From positions 62,001 through 126,000 of the forward strand of contig NZ_JABUZG010000038.1 of the NCBI RefSeq assembly GCF_014897815.1: DNA of 64,000 nt, in the 5' to 3' direction. Both the position numbers and the translations under genes were made by a program. Numbering within the stretch: the first letter of the stretch is position 1; the number at the start of each line of letters is the position of its first letter. The notes under the pieces were generated by a model. It ran no database searches. It saw nothing but the letters and a program-made list of their open reading frames with translations, and had not been told where the DNA came from. Positions 53,191 through 62,504 of this stretch are shown in pieces. The DNA comes from Psychrobacter sp. PG1 (GTDB lineage: Bacteria > Pseudomonadota > Gammaproteobacteria > Pseudomonadales > Moraxellaceae).

Positions 53191-54180
53191 TTGACTTGGC
53201 AATCCTCACTACAGCTTCATTTCGACTGCGCCTCTAATGCTGCAAAAACTCGGCTGTGTCATCGTGCTCATACTGGCGCACTCATGGTGCAGCGCGCGCT
53301 GTATCCTGAGCCTGATAGTACTGACAACAGCCAAGCAGGGATTTGCCATATTTATGTATTGTATCCTCCTGCTGGTATCGCCGATGATGACCGTTTAACA
53401 TTGGAATTTGACCTACACTCTAATAGCCATGCGGTGATTACTACTCCTGGAGCTGAAAAATGGTACGGGCAACGCAAATCGTTACGATCCTCTAGACCTA
53501 GCGACTCATCAAAATTTAATAACGGTACTCAATCGGCAAACAGCAACACTTCTAACGACTGTTTTAATGATGGTGTCAGCGCAGAACAGCATATCGACGC
53601 CCGCCTCGATGACCACGCTGTCTTAGAATGGCTACCTCAAGAAAGTATTTATTACGATTATTCCAACTCTAATGCGAATAACCGATTTTATTTAGCTAAG
53701 ACAGCAAGTTTGTTGACTTGGGATATTGCTGTGTTCGGACGTCAAGCGTATCAAGAGACTTTTGCTAATGGTCATTATGCCAACCGCTTAGAGATATGGC
53801 GTGAGAGTAATTTATTGGTCAGTGAGTGCACCTCCCAGCAAGCAAATACGCGCTGGTTTATCTCACCATTAGGACTGAACAATCAACATGTACATGGCTC
53901 TTTTTGGGCAATACCTAGCACAGAGGTCATTGCATCTGAGTTACAGAATAATCCGCTCAAGCTTGGTCAATATTTAGATGCCACTATTACCGAGCTACGC
54001 CATCTCATTGATACGCAGTCATTACCTATTCACTGTACTCACAATTTTCAAGGTATTAATTGCCGTTATTTAGGAGCAGATGTGCGCGCTTGCTTCGAGG
54101 CTTTTTACCAAGTCCGCGAGCTTATCAGGTCTAAATGGTACGCACTTGAGCCTCATCGACCAAGGATTTGGGATACCTAA
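53191..54180 (+). CDS. ureD: Urease accessory protein UreD, TTG start
   Basis: UreD (UreH) is a scaffold that binds apo-urease with UreF and UreG during nickel insertion. The 329-residue protein has the family features LTWQSSLQLHFDC-like start, KTRLCHRAHTGALMVQRALY, CHIYVLYPPAGIADDDRLTL, NSHAVITTPGAEKWYG and LEWLPQESIYYDYSNS. An insert (SLRSSRPSDSSKFNNGTQSA and following) interrupts the usual sequence near residues 98-130 and is Ser/Asn-rich. The TTG at 53191 is the chosen start; no ATG or GTG in the frame gives a sensible N-terminus, and AGGA of the upstream array lies 9 bases before it. Confidence 0.92.
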   Translation: MTWQSSLQLHFDCASNAAKTRLCHRAHTGALMVQRALYPEPDSTDNSQAGICHIYVLYPPAGIADDDRLTLEFDLHSNSHAVITTPGAEKWYGQRKSLRSSRPSDSSKFNNGTQSANSNTSNDCFNDGVSAEQHIDARLDDHAVLEWLPQESIYYDYSNSNANNRFYLAKTASLLTWDIAVFGRQAYQETFANGHYANRLEIWRESNLLVSECTSQQANTRWFISPLGLNNQHVHGSFWAIPSTEVIASELQNNPLKLGQYLDATITELRHLIDTQSLPIHCTHNFQGINCRYLGADVRACFEAFYQVRELIRSKWYALEPHRPRIWDT

Positions 54181-54330
54181 TACCATGTGCTCCCACTTAA
54201 TCTCATCCCTGAACAATGCTTAATAAAATCAGAATGACTCTACTTAGTACATTTAACTTAGCCTATTTACTTTATAAAGATTAAAAACGAATCATAGCCT
54301 TCAAAAGACAATAATTATTAAGGAAGTTTT

Positions 54331-54633
54331 ATGCAGTTAAATCCTACCGAAAAAGATAAGCTCTTACTATTTACCGCAGGCATGGTGGCGGAACGTCGTA
54401 AAAATCGCGGTGTAAAACTTAATTATCCTGAGTCTATCGCTTATATCAGCATGCTACTGATGGAAGGCGCGCGTGATGGCAAAACCGTGGCGCAACTAAT
54501 GAGTGAAGGAGCCACTTACCTCTCTGCCGATGACGTCATGGAAGGCATTGCAGAGATGATACATGATGTCCAAGTTGAAGCCACTTTCCCCGATGGCACT
54601 AAGCTGGTGACGGTACATAACCCCATCGTATAG
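54331..54633 (+). CDS. ureA: Urease gamma subunit
   Basis: UreA is the small gamma subunit of urease, needed for the (alpha-beta-gamma) trimer. The 100-residue length and sequence ([60 protein letters not shown]) are standard. AAGGAAG precedes the ATG. It is separate from beta, unlike the gamma-beta fusion of Helicobacter UreA. The fused beta-alpha gene starts 74 bp downstream, after a good AAGGATAA site. Confidence 0.97.
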   Translation: MQLNPTEKDKLLLFTAGMVAERRKNRGVKLNYPESIAYISMLLMEGARDGKTVAQLMSEGATYLSADDVMEGIAEMIHDVQVEATFPDGTKLVTVHNPIV

Positions 54634-54707
54634 CTTGCTTGTTGTAAAGCCGTATAAAACGATATTGAACGAGAGCCATTGCCGTAAGACGATTAAGGAT
54701 AATAAAA

Positions 54708-56828
54708 ATGACGATGAAAGCAGGCGAATATAATATTAAAGCAGGCGATATGGCTTTGAACGCTGGTCGATATGTTCAAACCATAACGGTAATCAATACT
54801 GGCGACCGCCCTATTCAAATCGGTTCTCATTATCACTTCTATGAAGTCAATGCAGCACTGAGCTTTGATCGAGAGTGGACGCTTGGCTATCGACTCAATA
54901 TCTTATCTGGTACTGCGGTACGCTTTGAGCCGGGCCAAGCACGAGAAGTTGAGCTAGTCGCTATCGCCGGTAAACAACACATCTATGGTTTTTCAGGCAA
55001 GGTTATGGGCGTTGTAGACCCTAAAATCTCTCAAAATACCTCGAAAAAACGCATTGACCGACGTATTTATGCCGAACATTTTGGCCCTACTACAGGAGAT
55101 AAGGTACGCTTAGCCGATACAAATTTATGGCTTGAGGTTGAATATGATTTGACCAGTCACAGTGACCAACGTACTGATAGCATCGGTGAAGAGGTCAAAT
55201 TTGGTGGCGGCAAGGTAATCCGCGATGGGATGGGTCAATCACAGCTGCTGGGTGACCAAGTTGCCGATACCATTATTACCAATGCTCTGATTGTCGACTA
55301 TAGCGGTATCTATAAGGCAGATATCGCTATTAAGGGCGGTCGCATTAGCGGCATCGGTAAAGCCGGTAACCCTGATATTCAGCCTAACGTGACGTTACCT
55401 ATTGGCGCGGCTACCGAAATTATCGCAGGAGAAGGTAAAATATTAACTGCTGGCGGGATCGATAGTCATATTCACTTCATTGCACCGCAGCAGTGTGAAA
55501 CGGCATTGATGTCTGGTGTAACCACGATGTTAGGCGGTGGGACGGGACCTGCTGAAGGCACTCTTGCCACCACTTGTACGCCTGGTGCCTATCATATTCA
55601 CAGCATGCTAAAAGCCACTGATGCTATTCCGATGAATATTGGATTGTTAGGTAAAGGCAATGTTAGTTTACCAGCGCCAATTGTTGAGCAAATCGAAGCA
55701 GGAGCTATCGGGCTTAAGCTTCATGAAGACTGGGGCTCCACGCCCAAAGCCATTGATAACTGCCTTAGCGTGGCCGAAGAATATGATGTGCAAGTGGCGA
55801 TTCATACTGATACGTTAAATGAAAGCGGCTATTTAGATAGCACTCTCGGCGCGTTTAAAGACCGCTGTATTCACACCTTCCATACCGAAGGCGCTGGCGG
55901 CGGTCATGCCCCAGATATCTTAAAAGCTATTGGCGAAACCAACGTTTTACCCTCATCAACCAATCCAACGCGCCCTTTTACTATTAATACCATTGACGAG
56001 CATCTCGACATGCTCATGGTTTGTCACCACTTAAGCCCAGCCATTGCTGAAGATGTCGCTTTTGCCGAAAGTCGTATTCGTAAAGAAACCATTGCCGCCG
56101 AAGACATTTTACAAGATATGGGTGCCATCTCCATGATGAGTAGTGATTCGCAAGCGATGGGACGCGTGGGAGAAGTCATTATTCGCACGTGGCAAACGGC
56201 TGATAAAATGAAAACCCAACGTGGTCATCTGGCTCCTGATCAATCGGCTAAAACTGAGCAATCCTTAGAAAATATCATGCTAAGTCCCACTGACTCTGAT
56301 AGCAGCAATGATAATTTTCGTATCAAACGCTACCTCGCAAAATACACCATCAATCCTGCCATCACTCATGGCATTAGTGACGAAGTGGGATCCATTGAAG
56401 TAGATAAATGGGCGGATTTAATTTTATGGTCGCCGGCATTTTTTGGCGTAAAGCCCGACCTTATCATTAAAGGCGGCTTGATTGCGGCAGCGTCCATGGG
56501 CGACCTCAATGCTTCCATTTCAACCCCGCAGCCTGTGCACTATCGCAGCATGTTTGGTAGCTTCCCCAAAACAGTGGCGCAGACTTGCATCACCTTTATG
56601 TCAAGTGCGGCTATTGATAAGGGTGTTGATAAGCAATTAGGGTTAGAAAAGGTCATTAAAGCGGTACACAACATTCGTAAGGTACGTAAACAAGACATGA
56701 AGTTTAATAGCTACTGTCCTAAGATGGAGGTCAATCCTGAGACCTATGAAGTGTACGCCGATGGTGAGCTGCTGACCTGTGAGCCTGCCGACTATCTACC
56801 GATGGCACAGCGCTATTTTTTATTCTAG
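54708..56828 (+). CDS. ureBC: Fused urease beta-alpha subunit (UreB-UreC)
   Basis: One 706-residue frame encodes urease beta and alpha. Residues 1-~103 are the beta subunit ([40 protein letters not shown]), then a linker about residues 104-120 ([17 protein letters not shown]) and the alpha subunit from [15 protein letters not shown]. All alpha active-site elements are present: [13 protein letters not shown] (two His), [10 protein letters not shown] (carbamylated Lys), [32 protein letters not shown] (flap Cys and His) and SSDSQAMGR (Asp). There is no stop or restart between the parts. A Ser/Asp-rich insert of about a dozen residues lies before [17 protein letters not shown]. It hydrolyses urea to ammonia and carbamate. 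Confidence 0.95.
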   Translation: MTMKAGEYNIKAGDMALNAGRYVQTITVINTGDRPIQIGSHYHFYEVNAALSFDREWTLGYRLNILSGTAVRFEPGQAREVELVAIAGKQHIYGFSGKVMGVVDPKISQNTSKKRIDRRIYAEHFGPTTGDKVRLADTNLWLEVEYDLTSHSDQRTDSIGEEVKFGGGKVIRDGMGQSQLLGDQVADTIITNALIVDYSGIYKADIAIKGGRISGIGKAGNPDIQPNVTLPIGAATEIIAGEGKILTAGGIDSHIHFIAPQQCETALMSGVTTMLGGGTGPAEGTLATTCTPGAYHIHSMLKATDAIPMNIGLLGKGNVSLPAPIVEQIEAGAIGLKLHEDWGSTPKAIDNCLSVAEEYDVQVAIHTDTLNESGYLDSTLGAFKDRCIHTFHTEGAGGGHAPDILKAIGETNVLPSSTNPTRPFTINTIDEHLDMLMVCHHLSPAIAEDVAFAESRIRKETIAAEDILQDMGAISMMSSDSQAMGRVGEVIIRTWQTADKMKTQRGHLAPDQSAKTEQSLENIMLSPTDSDSSNDNFRIKRYLAKYTINPAITHGISDEVGSIEVDKWADLILWSPAFFGVKPDLIIKGGLIAAASMGDLNASISTPQPVHYRSMFGSFPKTVAQTCITFMSSAAIDKGVDKQLGLEKVIKAVHNIRKVRKQDMKFNSYCPKMEVNPETYEVYADGELLTCEPADYLPMAQRYFLF

Positions 56829-56902
56829 CTACTTTTTATTGTCGTGCTGATAATCCACCATCAGCTGTCAACCATCTACTTTAACGGACTATAAACATAA
56901 TT

Positions 56903-57451
56903 ATGAACATTTATACGCAACGTCTTGATCTATCAACCCTTAGCGCTGAACAACAAGCAATTATTGATAAGCAAAAACAGGCAGAAAATTTTTTATATTT
57001 AGATTTCGATACCCGTCAGCGTAGCCGTTTTAAAGCAGAAACTCAGCACCAAGAATCCATTGGTGTTGATTTGCCACGTACGGAAACCATTAAGAATGGC
57101 AGTGTGCTAGCAGACCATCAAGGCAATTTAATACAGATTATGGCTGCCAAGCAGGGATTAATCGAAGTGACTGCCGATAATGATTTTGACCTTATGAAGG
57201 GCGCTTACCATTTAGGCAACCGCCATGTGCCTTTAATGCTGACACCTAATGCACTCTACTTTGAGCCTGACCATGTTTTAGAAGCGATGTTACATCAACT
57301 TGGCCTACATACCCAAGCCGTACAAGCGCCATTTGAGCCAGAGACTGGTGCTTATAAAGGCAATCAAGGCGGACATTCTCACTCTCATGGTCATAATCAT
57401 AGTCATCACTATCACGACCATTCACACACCCACGGCAACTCTCATGACTAA
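56903..57451 (+). CDS. ureE: Urease nickel metallochaperone UreE
   Basis: UreE delivers nickel to the urease activation complex. The 182-residue protein has the UreE fold (LYLDFDTRQRSRFKAETQHQ, GVDLPRTETIKNGSVLADHQ, AYHLGNRHVPLMLTPNALYF, where the His of GNRH is the dimer metal site). It ends with a His-rich tail of about 27 residues (GGHSHSHGHNHSHHYHDHSH...), which would store nickel ions. The start is not backed by a strong ribosome site. The stop codon overlaps the ureF start (ATGACTAA), so the two are translationally coupled. Confidence 0.95.
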   Translation: MNIYTQRLDLSTLSAEQQAIIDKQKQAENFLYLDFDTRQRSRFKAETQHQESIGVDLPRTETIKNGSVLADHQGNLIQIMAAKQGLIEVTADNDFDLMKGAYHLGNRHVPLMLTPNALYFEPDHVLEAMLHQLGLHTQAVQAPFEPETGAYKGNQGGHSHSHGHNHSHHYHDHSHTHGNSHD

Positions 57452-58259
57452 TCATGCCACGCACTCCCAGCATCCTGCCAGTACCGCACAAGGTATAAAT
57501 GTTCTGAATAATACAGAGGTAACTGGACGTTTGCTCATGCTGGCGTCAAGCAACCTACCTATTGGTAGTTATACCTACTCGCAAGGCATAGAGCCTGCTA
57601 TCGAGTCAGGGCTTATTCATGATGAAAGCAGTTGCTTAGCATTTATGAGTGACTACTTGGAGCTGGCATTGTGTCGTTATGAGCTACCATTATTGGCGCT
57701 GATGATAGAGGCACTTATGATTGATGACGTCGCACTTGCTGATGCTTTAGGTGCAGATTACCACGCTAGCCGCGAAACCAAAGAGTTCGTCTATGAGTCA
57801 AGTCAATTGGCACTGTCTTTATCCGCATGGCTAGATAATGTCCTTGAGCTCAATGTGCCTGATAGCTTACTCGCTCATGGATTTTTGCCACTGTTTGCTC
57901 ATATCAGCTCGCACTGGCAACTTAAGCCTGTACAAGCCATGACCACCTACGCTTTTGGTCAAATAGAAAATATGGTGCTGGCTGCGGTCAAAACCGTACC
58001 GCTTGGACAAATGGCAGGACAGCGCATCATTTGGCAGCTGCAACAGTTATTAAGTCAGCAAATACAGCCACTGGCTGCCAACGTCCAGCAAAAATTTTCG
58101 CACGTTCAACGTATGGCGTTAATGACTGATTGCTCTGATATAACAACATTTGAGCTAAATCTTCTCTATCAACAGCTACATATGTCCGCCAACATACCAA
58201 ATTTAGCCATACTGTCTTGCCAGCATGAAAGGCAATATAGCCGCCTATTTCGCTCTTAA
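57444..58259 (+). CDS. ureF: Urease accessory protein UreF
   Basis: UreF gates the fidelity of nickel insertion with UreD and UreG. The 271-residue protein has [20 protein letters not shown] near residue 32, [19 protein letters not shown] and [20 protein letters not shown], all conserved UreF segments. I chose the ATG at 57444, which overlaps the ureE stop by 8 bases; the same frame reaches back to an ATG at 57300 inside ureE, which would give an implausible N-terminus. The first ~28 residues ([17 protein letters not shown]...) are a polar extension relative to common UreF proteins. ureG follows after 38 bp. Confidence 0.94.
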   Translation: MTNHATHSQHPASTAQGINVLNNTEVTGRLLMLASSNLPIGSYTYSQGIEPAIESGLIHDESSCLAFMSDYLELALCRYELPLLALMIEALMIDDVALADALGADYHASRETKEFVYESSQLALSLSAWLDNVLELNVPDSLLAHGFLPLFAHISSHWQLKPVQAMTTYAFGQIENMVLAAVKTVPLGQMAGQRIIWQLQQLLSQQIQPLAANVQQKFSHVQRMALMTDCSDITTFELNLLYQQLHMSANIPNLAILSCQHERQYSRLFRS

Positions 58260-58297
58260 TCGCTAATATACACAACTCTCATCAAGGAACTTTATTT

Positions 58298-58951
58298 ATG
58301 GCACTAACACCCAAAGTCAAAAACAAAAATTTAGAAACGACGCTCTCTCCGCTACGCTTAGGCATTGGCGGCCCTGTAGGCTCAGGAAAAACGGCATTGA
58401 CGCTGAGACTATGTCAACGCCTGCGGGATGACATCAATATGGCCGTGGTAACTAATGATATTTATACCAAAGAAGACTCTGAATTTTTAACCCGCAATGA
58501 GGCGATGCCAGCTGAGCGCATTCGCGGTGTTGAAACCGGTGGCTGCCCGCATACTGCCATCCGTGAAGATGCCTCAATTAACTTATCTGCCATCGCCGAA
58601 TTACAGCAGCAATTTGCAGGTCTTGAGCTCATTATCATCGAGTCGGGTGGTGATAATTTGGCAGCAACTTTTAGCCCTGAATTGTCCGACTTGACACTAT
58701 ATGTCATTGACGTGTCTGCAGGCGATAAAATTCCTCGCAAAGGCGGCCCTGGTATCATGAAATCGGACTTGCTCATTATCAATAAAACCGACCTTGCCCC
58801 TTTCGTAGGCGCGTCACTTGAGGTGATGGCACATGATGCCAAAAAAATGCGCGGTGATAAGCCTGTGGTATTTAGTAACATGAAAACAGGCGAAGGTCTT
58901 GATGACATTGTTGCTTTTATCTTAGATAAAGGCATGTTAAGTGTGGCGTAG
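58298..58951 (+). CDS. ureG: Urease accessory GTPase UreG
   Basis: UreG hydrolyses GTP to drive nickel transfer into urease. The 217-residue protein has P-loop [36 protein letters not shown], the metal-binding CPH in [34 protein letters not shown] and the base-recognition [10 protein letters not shown]. All key residues are present. An AAGGAA site precedes the ATG. It is the last of the ureDABCEFG genes, with the HupE/UreJ gene 105 bp downstream. Confidence 0.97.
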   Translation: MALTPKVKNKNLETTLSPLRLGIGGPVGSGKTALTLRLCQRLRDDINMAVVTNDIYTKEDSEFLTRNEAMPAERIRGVETGGCPHTAIREDASINLSAIAELQQQFAGLELIIIESGGDNLAATFSPELSDLTLYVIDVSAGDKIPRKGGPGIMKSDLLIINKTDLAPFVGASLEVMAHDAKKMRGDKPVVFSNMKTGEGLDDIVAFILDKGMLSVA

Positions 58952-59056
58952 AATGCCTTAGGTAATGGCATCAATAAGTGCTCTACAAACCGCTGATGGA
59001 TCAGTGGATTATCATTCAGTTTTTATATCGATTTGTTTATTTATTAAGGATTTATC

Positions 59057-59734
59057 ATGACAACAGACACAGCCAAAACGATGACACGCAAAAATATCTT
59101 CCAAAAAACCACCATAATCAGTAGCTTAGCACTGTTATCGTTGCTACCAACACTCGCATTTGCTCATCCTGGGCATGGCTTGATGGCAGCAGATGGCTCA
59201 TTTAGCCTTTCAATATTGTCTGGTATATTGCACCCTTTGACTGGGTTCGACCATCTGATGTTAGCGCTGGGCATGGGCATGCTATTTACTCAAATGTACA
59301 GCTTTAAAAAAGGCTTTGTAGCACTGTTAATTGGTCTAGTAACAGGATTTTTACTGAGTTTAAGTGTGAGCTTGAATAGCCTGTTTATTGAATACGGCAT
59401 TCTACTCTCCATCGTACTCCTGACTATGGCACTTATGAGCCGCTACTTTAATGTGGCATTGAATCAAAGCCACGAGATGTCCGTCAAAACCGTGTATAAA
59501 TTCTTAGTCATTGGCTTTGGTGCGCTTGCTATGTTCCACGGTGCAGCTCATGCAATCGAAGTGCCTGCAAACAGTAATACCGCTGGCTTCTTTACGGGTA
59601 TGATTGTTGCCATGCTAGGTCTATATACTATCGGCAAAGGATTTGCCACTTATCTAAACACTCACCTGCAAGACAGTTTGATTATTCAACGTGTTATAGC
59701 TGTTGTCGGTTTATGCGGTGTGCTGTTAGGGTAA
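59057..59734 (+). CDS. ureJ: HupE/UreJ-family membrane protein, likely nickel uptake
   Basis: This 225-residue polytopic protein belongs to the HupE/UreJ family of secondary nickel transporters. It has a signal-like N-terminus (SSLALLSLLPTLAFAHPGHG) with the characteristic His-rich HPGHG immediately after it, then ILHPLTGFDHLMLALGMGML, the conserved family signature containing His and Asp residues thought to bind metal, and FGALAMFHGAAHAIEVP in the second half. About six membrane helices are expected. It ends the urease cluster and probably supplies nickel. AAGGA precedes the ATG. Confidence 0.9.
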   Translation: MTTDTAKTMTRKNIFQKTTIISSLALLSLLPTLAFAHPGHGLMAADGSFSLSILSGILHPLTGFDHLMLALGMGMLFTQMYSFKKGFVALLIGLVTGFLLSLSVSLNSLFIEYGILLSIVLLTMALMSRYFNVALNQSHEMSVKTVYKFLVIGFGALAMFHGAAHAIEVPANSNTAGFFTGMIVAMLGLYTIGKGFATYLNTHLQDSLIIQRVIAVVGLCGVLLG

Positions 59735-60066
59735 CTTTGTTAATTTATACACAGAGTTGTTTAACACGGTAGTAAGTTGAAGTGGCTGGCTGTGCAGCGA
59801 TCTATCATAACAATGAGTATTGATGCCATACTTACCAAAATGCACGCAGGTGACATTATATAAATTGCCTTATGCCCCTGAGCTTATGACAGCTCTTAAA
59901 GAAACTCTTAAAGAAATAAGGCCGCTCAAGCGACCGCTTAGCTCACAGCAGGATTAGCATTCAAAAAGGTTTGGGCTATAAGAAGCTTGAGATAATAAGT
60001 AAAAATGGTCATCAGAGAAAAAGGACAAATTAATGTCCTTTTTCTGGCTTTTGATTTACTTAATGC
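59735..60066. other. Intergenic region after the urease cluster
   Basis: No gene is supported in this 332-bp stretch. It holds a short direct repeat (CTCTTAAAGAAAC and CTCTTAAAGAAAT, around 59893-59920) and ends with the bidirectional terminator at 60016-60045. No further coding remnant was recognised. Confidence 0.5.
60016..60045. terminator. Bidirectional terminator downstream of adhesin gene
   Basis: AGAAAAAGGACA (60016-60027) pairs perfectly with TGTCCTTTTTCT (60034-60045) around the loop AATTAA. It lies 22 bp past the minus-strand adhesin stop and can also end the urease transcript. Confidence 0.85.
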
Positions 60067-61923
60067 TTACCAGCTAAAGCCCATACCCATGCCACCAGAG
60101 TTCTCATCTTTTGTGAAAGCACCACCGAGACTAAAGCTGGTATTGGGATTAATGACACGCTGATACCCTAAGGAAACCGCTTGCTCGGAGCCCTGAAAAC
60201 CTGCACCCACGCCTATACGGTTCTTACCTTGTAAACCTGACGTGCTGGTTGCCATGTTTAACATCGCAGCACTCATCGCACCTTGACGATCAAAACGATC
60301 ATCAATTTCCTTAAAACGCTGTCCATTGTCTTGCAGATAATTGTGAATAGAGTCATTTAGAGCATTAAATTTAGTATCAGTATAAGTGTTCGAGGTTTCG
60401 ATAGCGCTTGTTTTTGCGTCTTGTAACTGACTGACATTGACTGCGTCATTATCAGCGGTACCATTAGCAACATTGATAATCTGACGCTGGTTAAGATCCG
60501 AGCCAACCGACACTGTGTTTTCACGGCTAGAGCTAGATTCATTGCCGAGTACCACGGCGTTTTTTGCAGTAGTATTGACATTATTGCCGAGCACAAAAGT
60601 ATTATCGCCAGACACGGTATTATTATTGCCCATACTATAGCTGTTATTGCCACTGACCGTACTTGGATCGCCAATTGCACCTGAATGATTTCCAGTCACT
60701 TTATTACCAGTGCCAATGCTGATAGCTTGCTCGCCGATTGCTTGAGCACCATCTCCTATTGCAATAGATTGCTTGCCCTGCGCCGCCGCGTTAGCGCCTA
60801 AAGCCATTGCGTTGTCTCCACTAGCAATCGCTTCTGCAGACGTACCACCATTGATGCTTAGGTATTTATGCTGTGCAGCAATGTCCTGTTTAACGATTAG
60901 CACCTGATCATTTGTATAACTTTGTGACAATGCTAGAGTCTCGGTGGCTTTGCCATCAGTATAACTTTGTGACGATGCTAGAGTCTCGGTTGCTTTACCA
61001 TCGGTGTAACCTTTGGAGGCAGTCAAAGTCTCGGTTGCTTTACCATCGGTATAGCCTTTGGAGGCGGTTAAAGTTTCAGTTGCTTTGTCGTCGGTGTATC
61101 GTTTATTTACCGCATCTTTATCATTTGTCGCATCTGCCACGTTAGTGATACGTTTTTCGAAACCCTTGCTACCAACTGAAATCGTATCTCTTTCATCTGC
61201 AATGGAGAAACTACCTATGGCGGTTGCGCCTGTCGCAGTGGCTTGGCTATTACTGCCAAACACGCTGCTGTCTGTACTTGATGCGGTATTCTGATAACCA
61301 ACTGCAACACTGTAGTCACCCTCTGATGTATTTTCAAAACCGACGGCACTACTGTCTTTACCTGATGCTTTATTATTATAACCGACGGCACTGCTATTTA
61401 CATTCGAGGCGGTATTTTTATAGCCAATTGCACTGCTATTTATGTTCGATGCCGTGTTGTTATAACCAAATGCACTACTATAACCCTCTGAGGCGATATT
61501 ATTAGATCCTACCGCACTACTATTGATACGCGATGCGGTATTGTTATAACCAACGGCACTACTATACTTAACTGATGCTTCATTATTAGCACCTAACGCA
61601 CTACTATAATCACCTGATGCTACATTAGTATAACCAACCGCACTGCTATAACCACCCGAGGACTTATTGAAAAATCCCACTGCATTGCTAGAGTTACCTG
61701 TTGCTTCATTTGCATGACCTAGCGCACTAGTCGCTTCATTGTCAATACCTAAAGCACTGCTATTGAGACCGTCTGCTGCATTATTTATTCCACAGGCTAC
61801 TGCAATTACACCTGTTGCCGTACTTCCTCCAGAAACAGGATCCGATACGCATACCACGCCTGCCCACACTGTCGAACCACTGATCGCTGCGATACTGAAG
61901 GCAAGCCCTTTTAGTGTCAACAT
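60067..61923 (-). CDS. Trimeric autotransporter adhesin (YadA-like), body frame
   Basis: This 618-residue frame encodes a YadA-type trimeric adhesin. The head (about 20-260) is built of 14-residue SAVGYxNTAS-like Hep/Hag repeats. A stalk follows with five 15-residue repeats on the pattern KATETLTASKGYTDG (about 270-345), a second head (SIAIGDGAQAIGEQAISIGT), the neck TADNDAVNVSQL, and the C-terminal membrane anchor (RFDRQGAMSAAMLNMATS to GGMGMGFSW, about 545-618). The body frame alone starts at MLTLKGLAFSIAAISG, keeping a short signal peptide. Its usual extended leader lies upstream in another frame (61944-62060). So it is either inactive, phase-variable or a sequencing artefact. Confidence 0.85.
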   Translation of the reverse strand: MLTLKGLAFSIAAISGSTVWAGVVCVSDPVSGGSTATGVIAVACGINNAADGLNSSALGIDNEATSALGHANEATGNSSNAVGFFNKSSGGYSSAVGYTNVASGDYSSALGANNEASVKYSSAVGYNNTASRINSSAVGSNNIASEGYSSAFGYNNTASNINSSAIGYKNTASNVNSSAVGYNNKASGKDSSAVGFENTSEGDYSVAVGYQNTASSTDSSVFGSNSQATATGATAIGSFSIADERDTISVGSKGFEKRITNVADATNDKDAVNKRYTDDKATETLTASKGYTDGKATETLTASKGYTDGKATETLASSQSYTDGKATETLALSQSYTNDQVLIVKQDIAAQHKYLSINGGTSAEAIASGDNAMALGANAAAQGKQSIAIGDGAQAIGEQAISIGTGNKVTGNHSGAIGDPSTVSGNNSYSMGNNNTVSGDNTFVLGNNVNTTAKNAVVLGNESSSSRENTVSVGSDLNQRQIINVANGTADNDAVNVSQLQDAKTSAIETSNTYTDTKFNALNDSIHNYLQDNGQRFKEIDDRFDRQGAMSAAMLNMATSTSGLQGKNRIGVGAGFQGSEQAVSLGYQRVINPNTSFSLGGAFTKDENSGGMGMGFSW

Positions 61924-61943
61924 CTTATAGTCATTTGAGCGAG

Positions 61944-62060
61944 CTATTTGGGCGATAGTGCCAGTCGTGCCGCTAGTCTTACCAGCGCTCTAGTATTTTC
62001 AGATACCACCACTATACAACCTAGTGATTGACTCCAAATCTTTTTAAATACTTTATTCAT
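61944..62060 (-). pseudogene. Out-of-frame ESPR leader of the adhesin
   Basis: An ATG at 62060, with GGAG just upstream, begins MNKVFKKIWSQSLGCIVVVS, the extended signal peptide region (ESPR) of autotransporters. It then runs out of frame to a TAG at 61944-61946. In the body frame the sequence reads SAGKTSGTTGTIAQIARSND and continues straight into MLTLKGLAF. The two starts are 137 bp apart, one base short of in-frame; adding one A at the run near 61984-61997 (AGCGCTCTAGTATT) would join them. Confidence 0.85.
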
Positions 62061-62504
62061 AGCTCGCTCCATAAGTCCAAAAACTACTCGTCGATAAAAT
62101 CAAGGCTATCTATGCCACTTACACTAACCATGCTCGTAAATGACAACTGTCATTTATTAAAGCACAAAGCTAACATACCTGTATATTTATATTAAAGGAT
62201 GTTTAATCTTCAGGGCTGTCTTAGATAAGCAAAATAATCTGGGATAGTTTTATGGAGAAATAGCATTATGAGTAAGATTCGCCTACCCAAACGCTCACAG
62301 CACAGTTAGCATAACGATTGTTATATCGGTAAGAGTGAGCGCGTCCGGTAGGATTGCAAGTGCCGTTATGGCACTCGCAAGGTCTGGCAGCAGATCAACC
62401 TGATGGCGTATCTAAGGAAATTTGGAATGGCATAGAGAGTGTTGAACAAGTAACCCTTGAGTGGATGGACTGATTTCATAACCCAAACAATCCACCTAAA
62501 TGAT
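62061..62504. other. Intergenic region with inverted repeats and transposase remnant
   Basis: No intact gene lies here. An inverted repeat has arms at 62282-62298 (CCTACCCAAACGCTCAC) and 62335-62352 (GTGAGCGCGTCCGGTAGG). A second hairpin (TTGCAAGTGCC, GGCACTCGCAA, 62354-62380) follows at once, then a transposase fragment listed separately. Together these suggest a degraded mobile element. Confidence 0.5.
62384..62482 (+). pseudogene. C-terminal remnant of an IS3-like transposase
   Basis: The frame reads LAADQPDGVSKEIWNGIESV then EQVTLEWMD, an in-frame TGA at 62471-62473, and FHN. It resembles the end of IS3-family OrfB proteins (W...VE-x-ATLEWVDWFNH), with the expected Trp codon turned into TGA. 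No other part of the transposase is visible. The match is from memory and short. Confidence 0.45.

Noticed and set aside
53013-53237. 74-codon frame reading KRTLYK/KRTLSK repeats
   Set aside because: It is the translation of the 15-bp repeat array in another frame and starts inside urtE; no evidence for a separate gene.
55000-55080. Separate ureC gene starting from an internal ATG
   Set aside because: The reading frame is continuous from ureB with no stop, and the internal ATG in [10 protein letters not shown] lacks a clear ribosome site.
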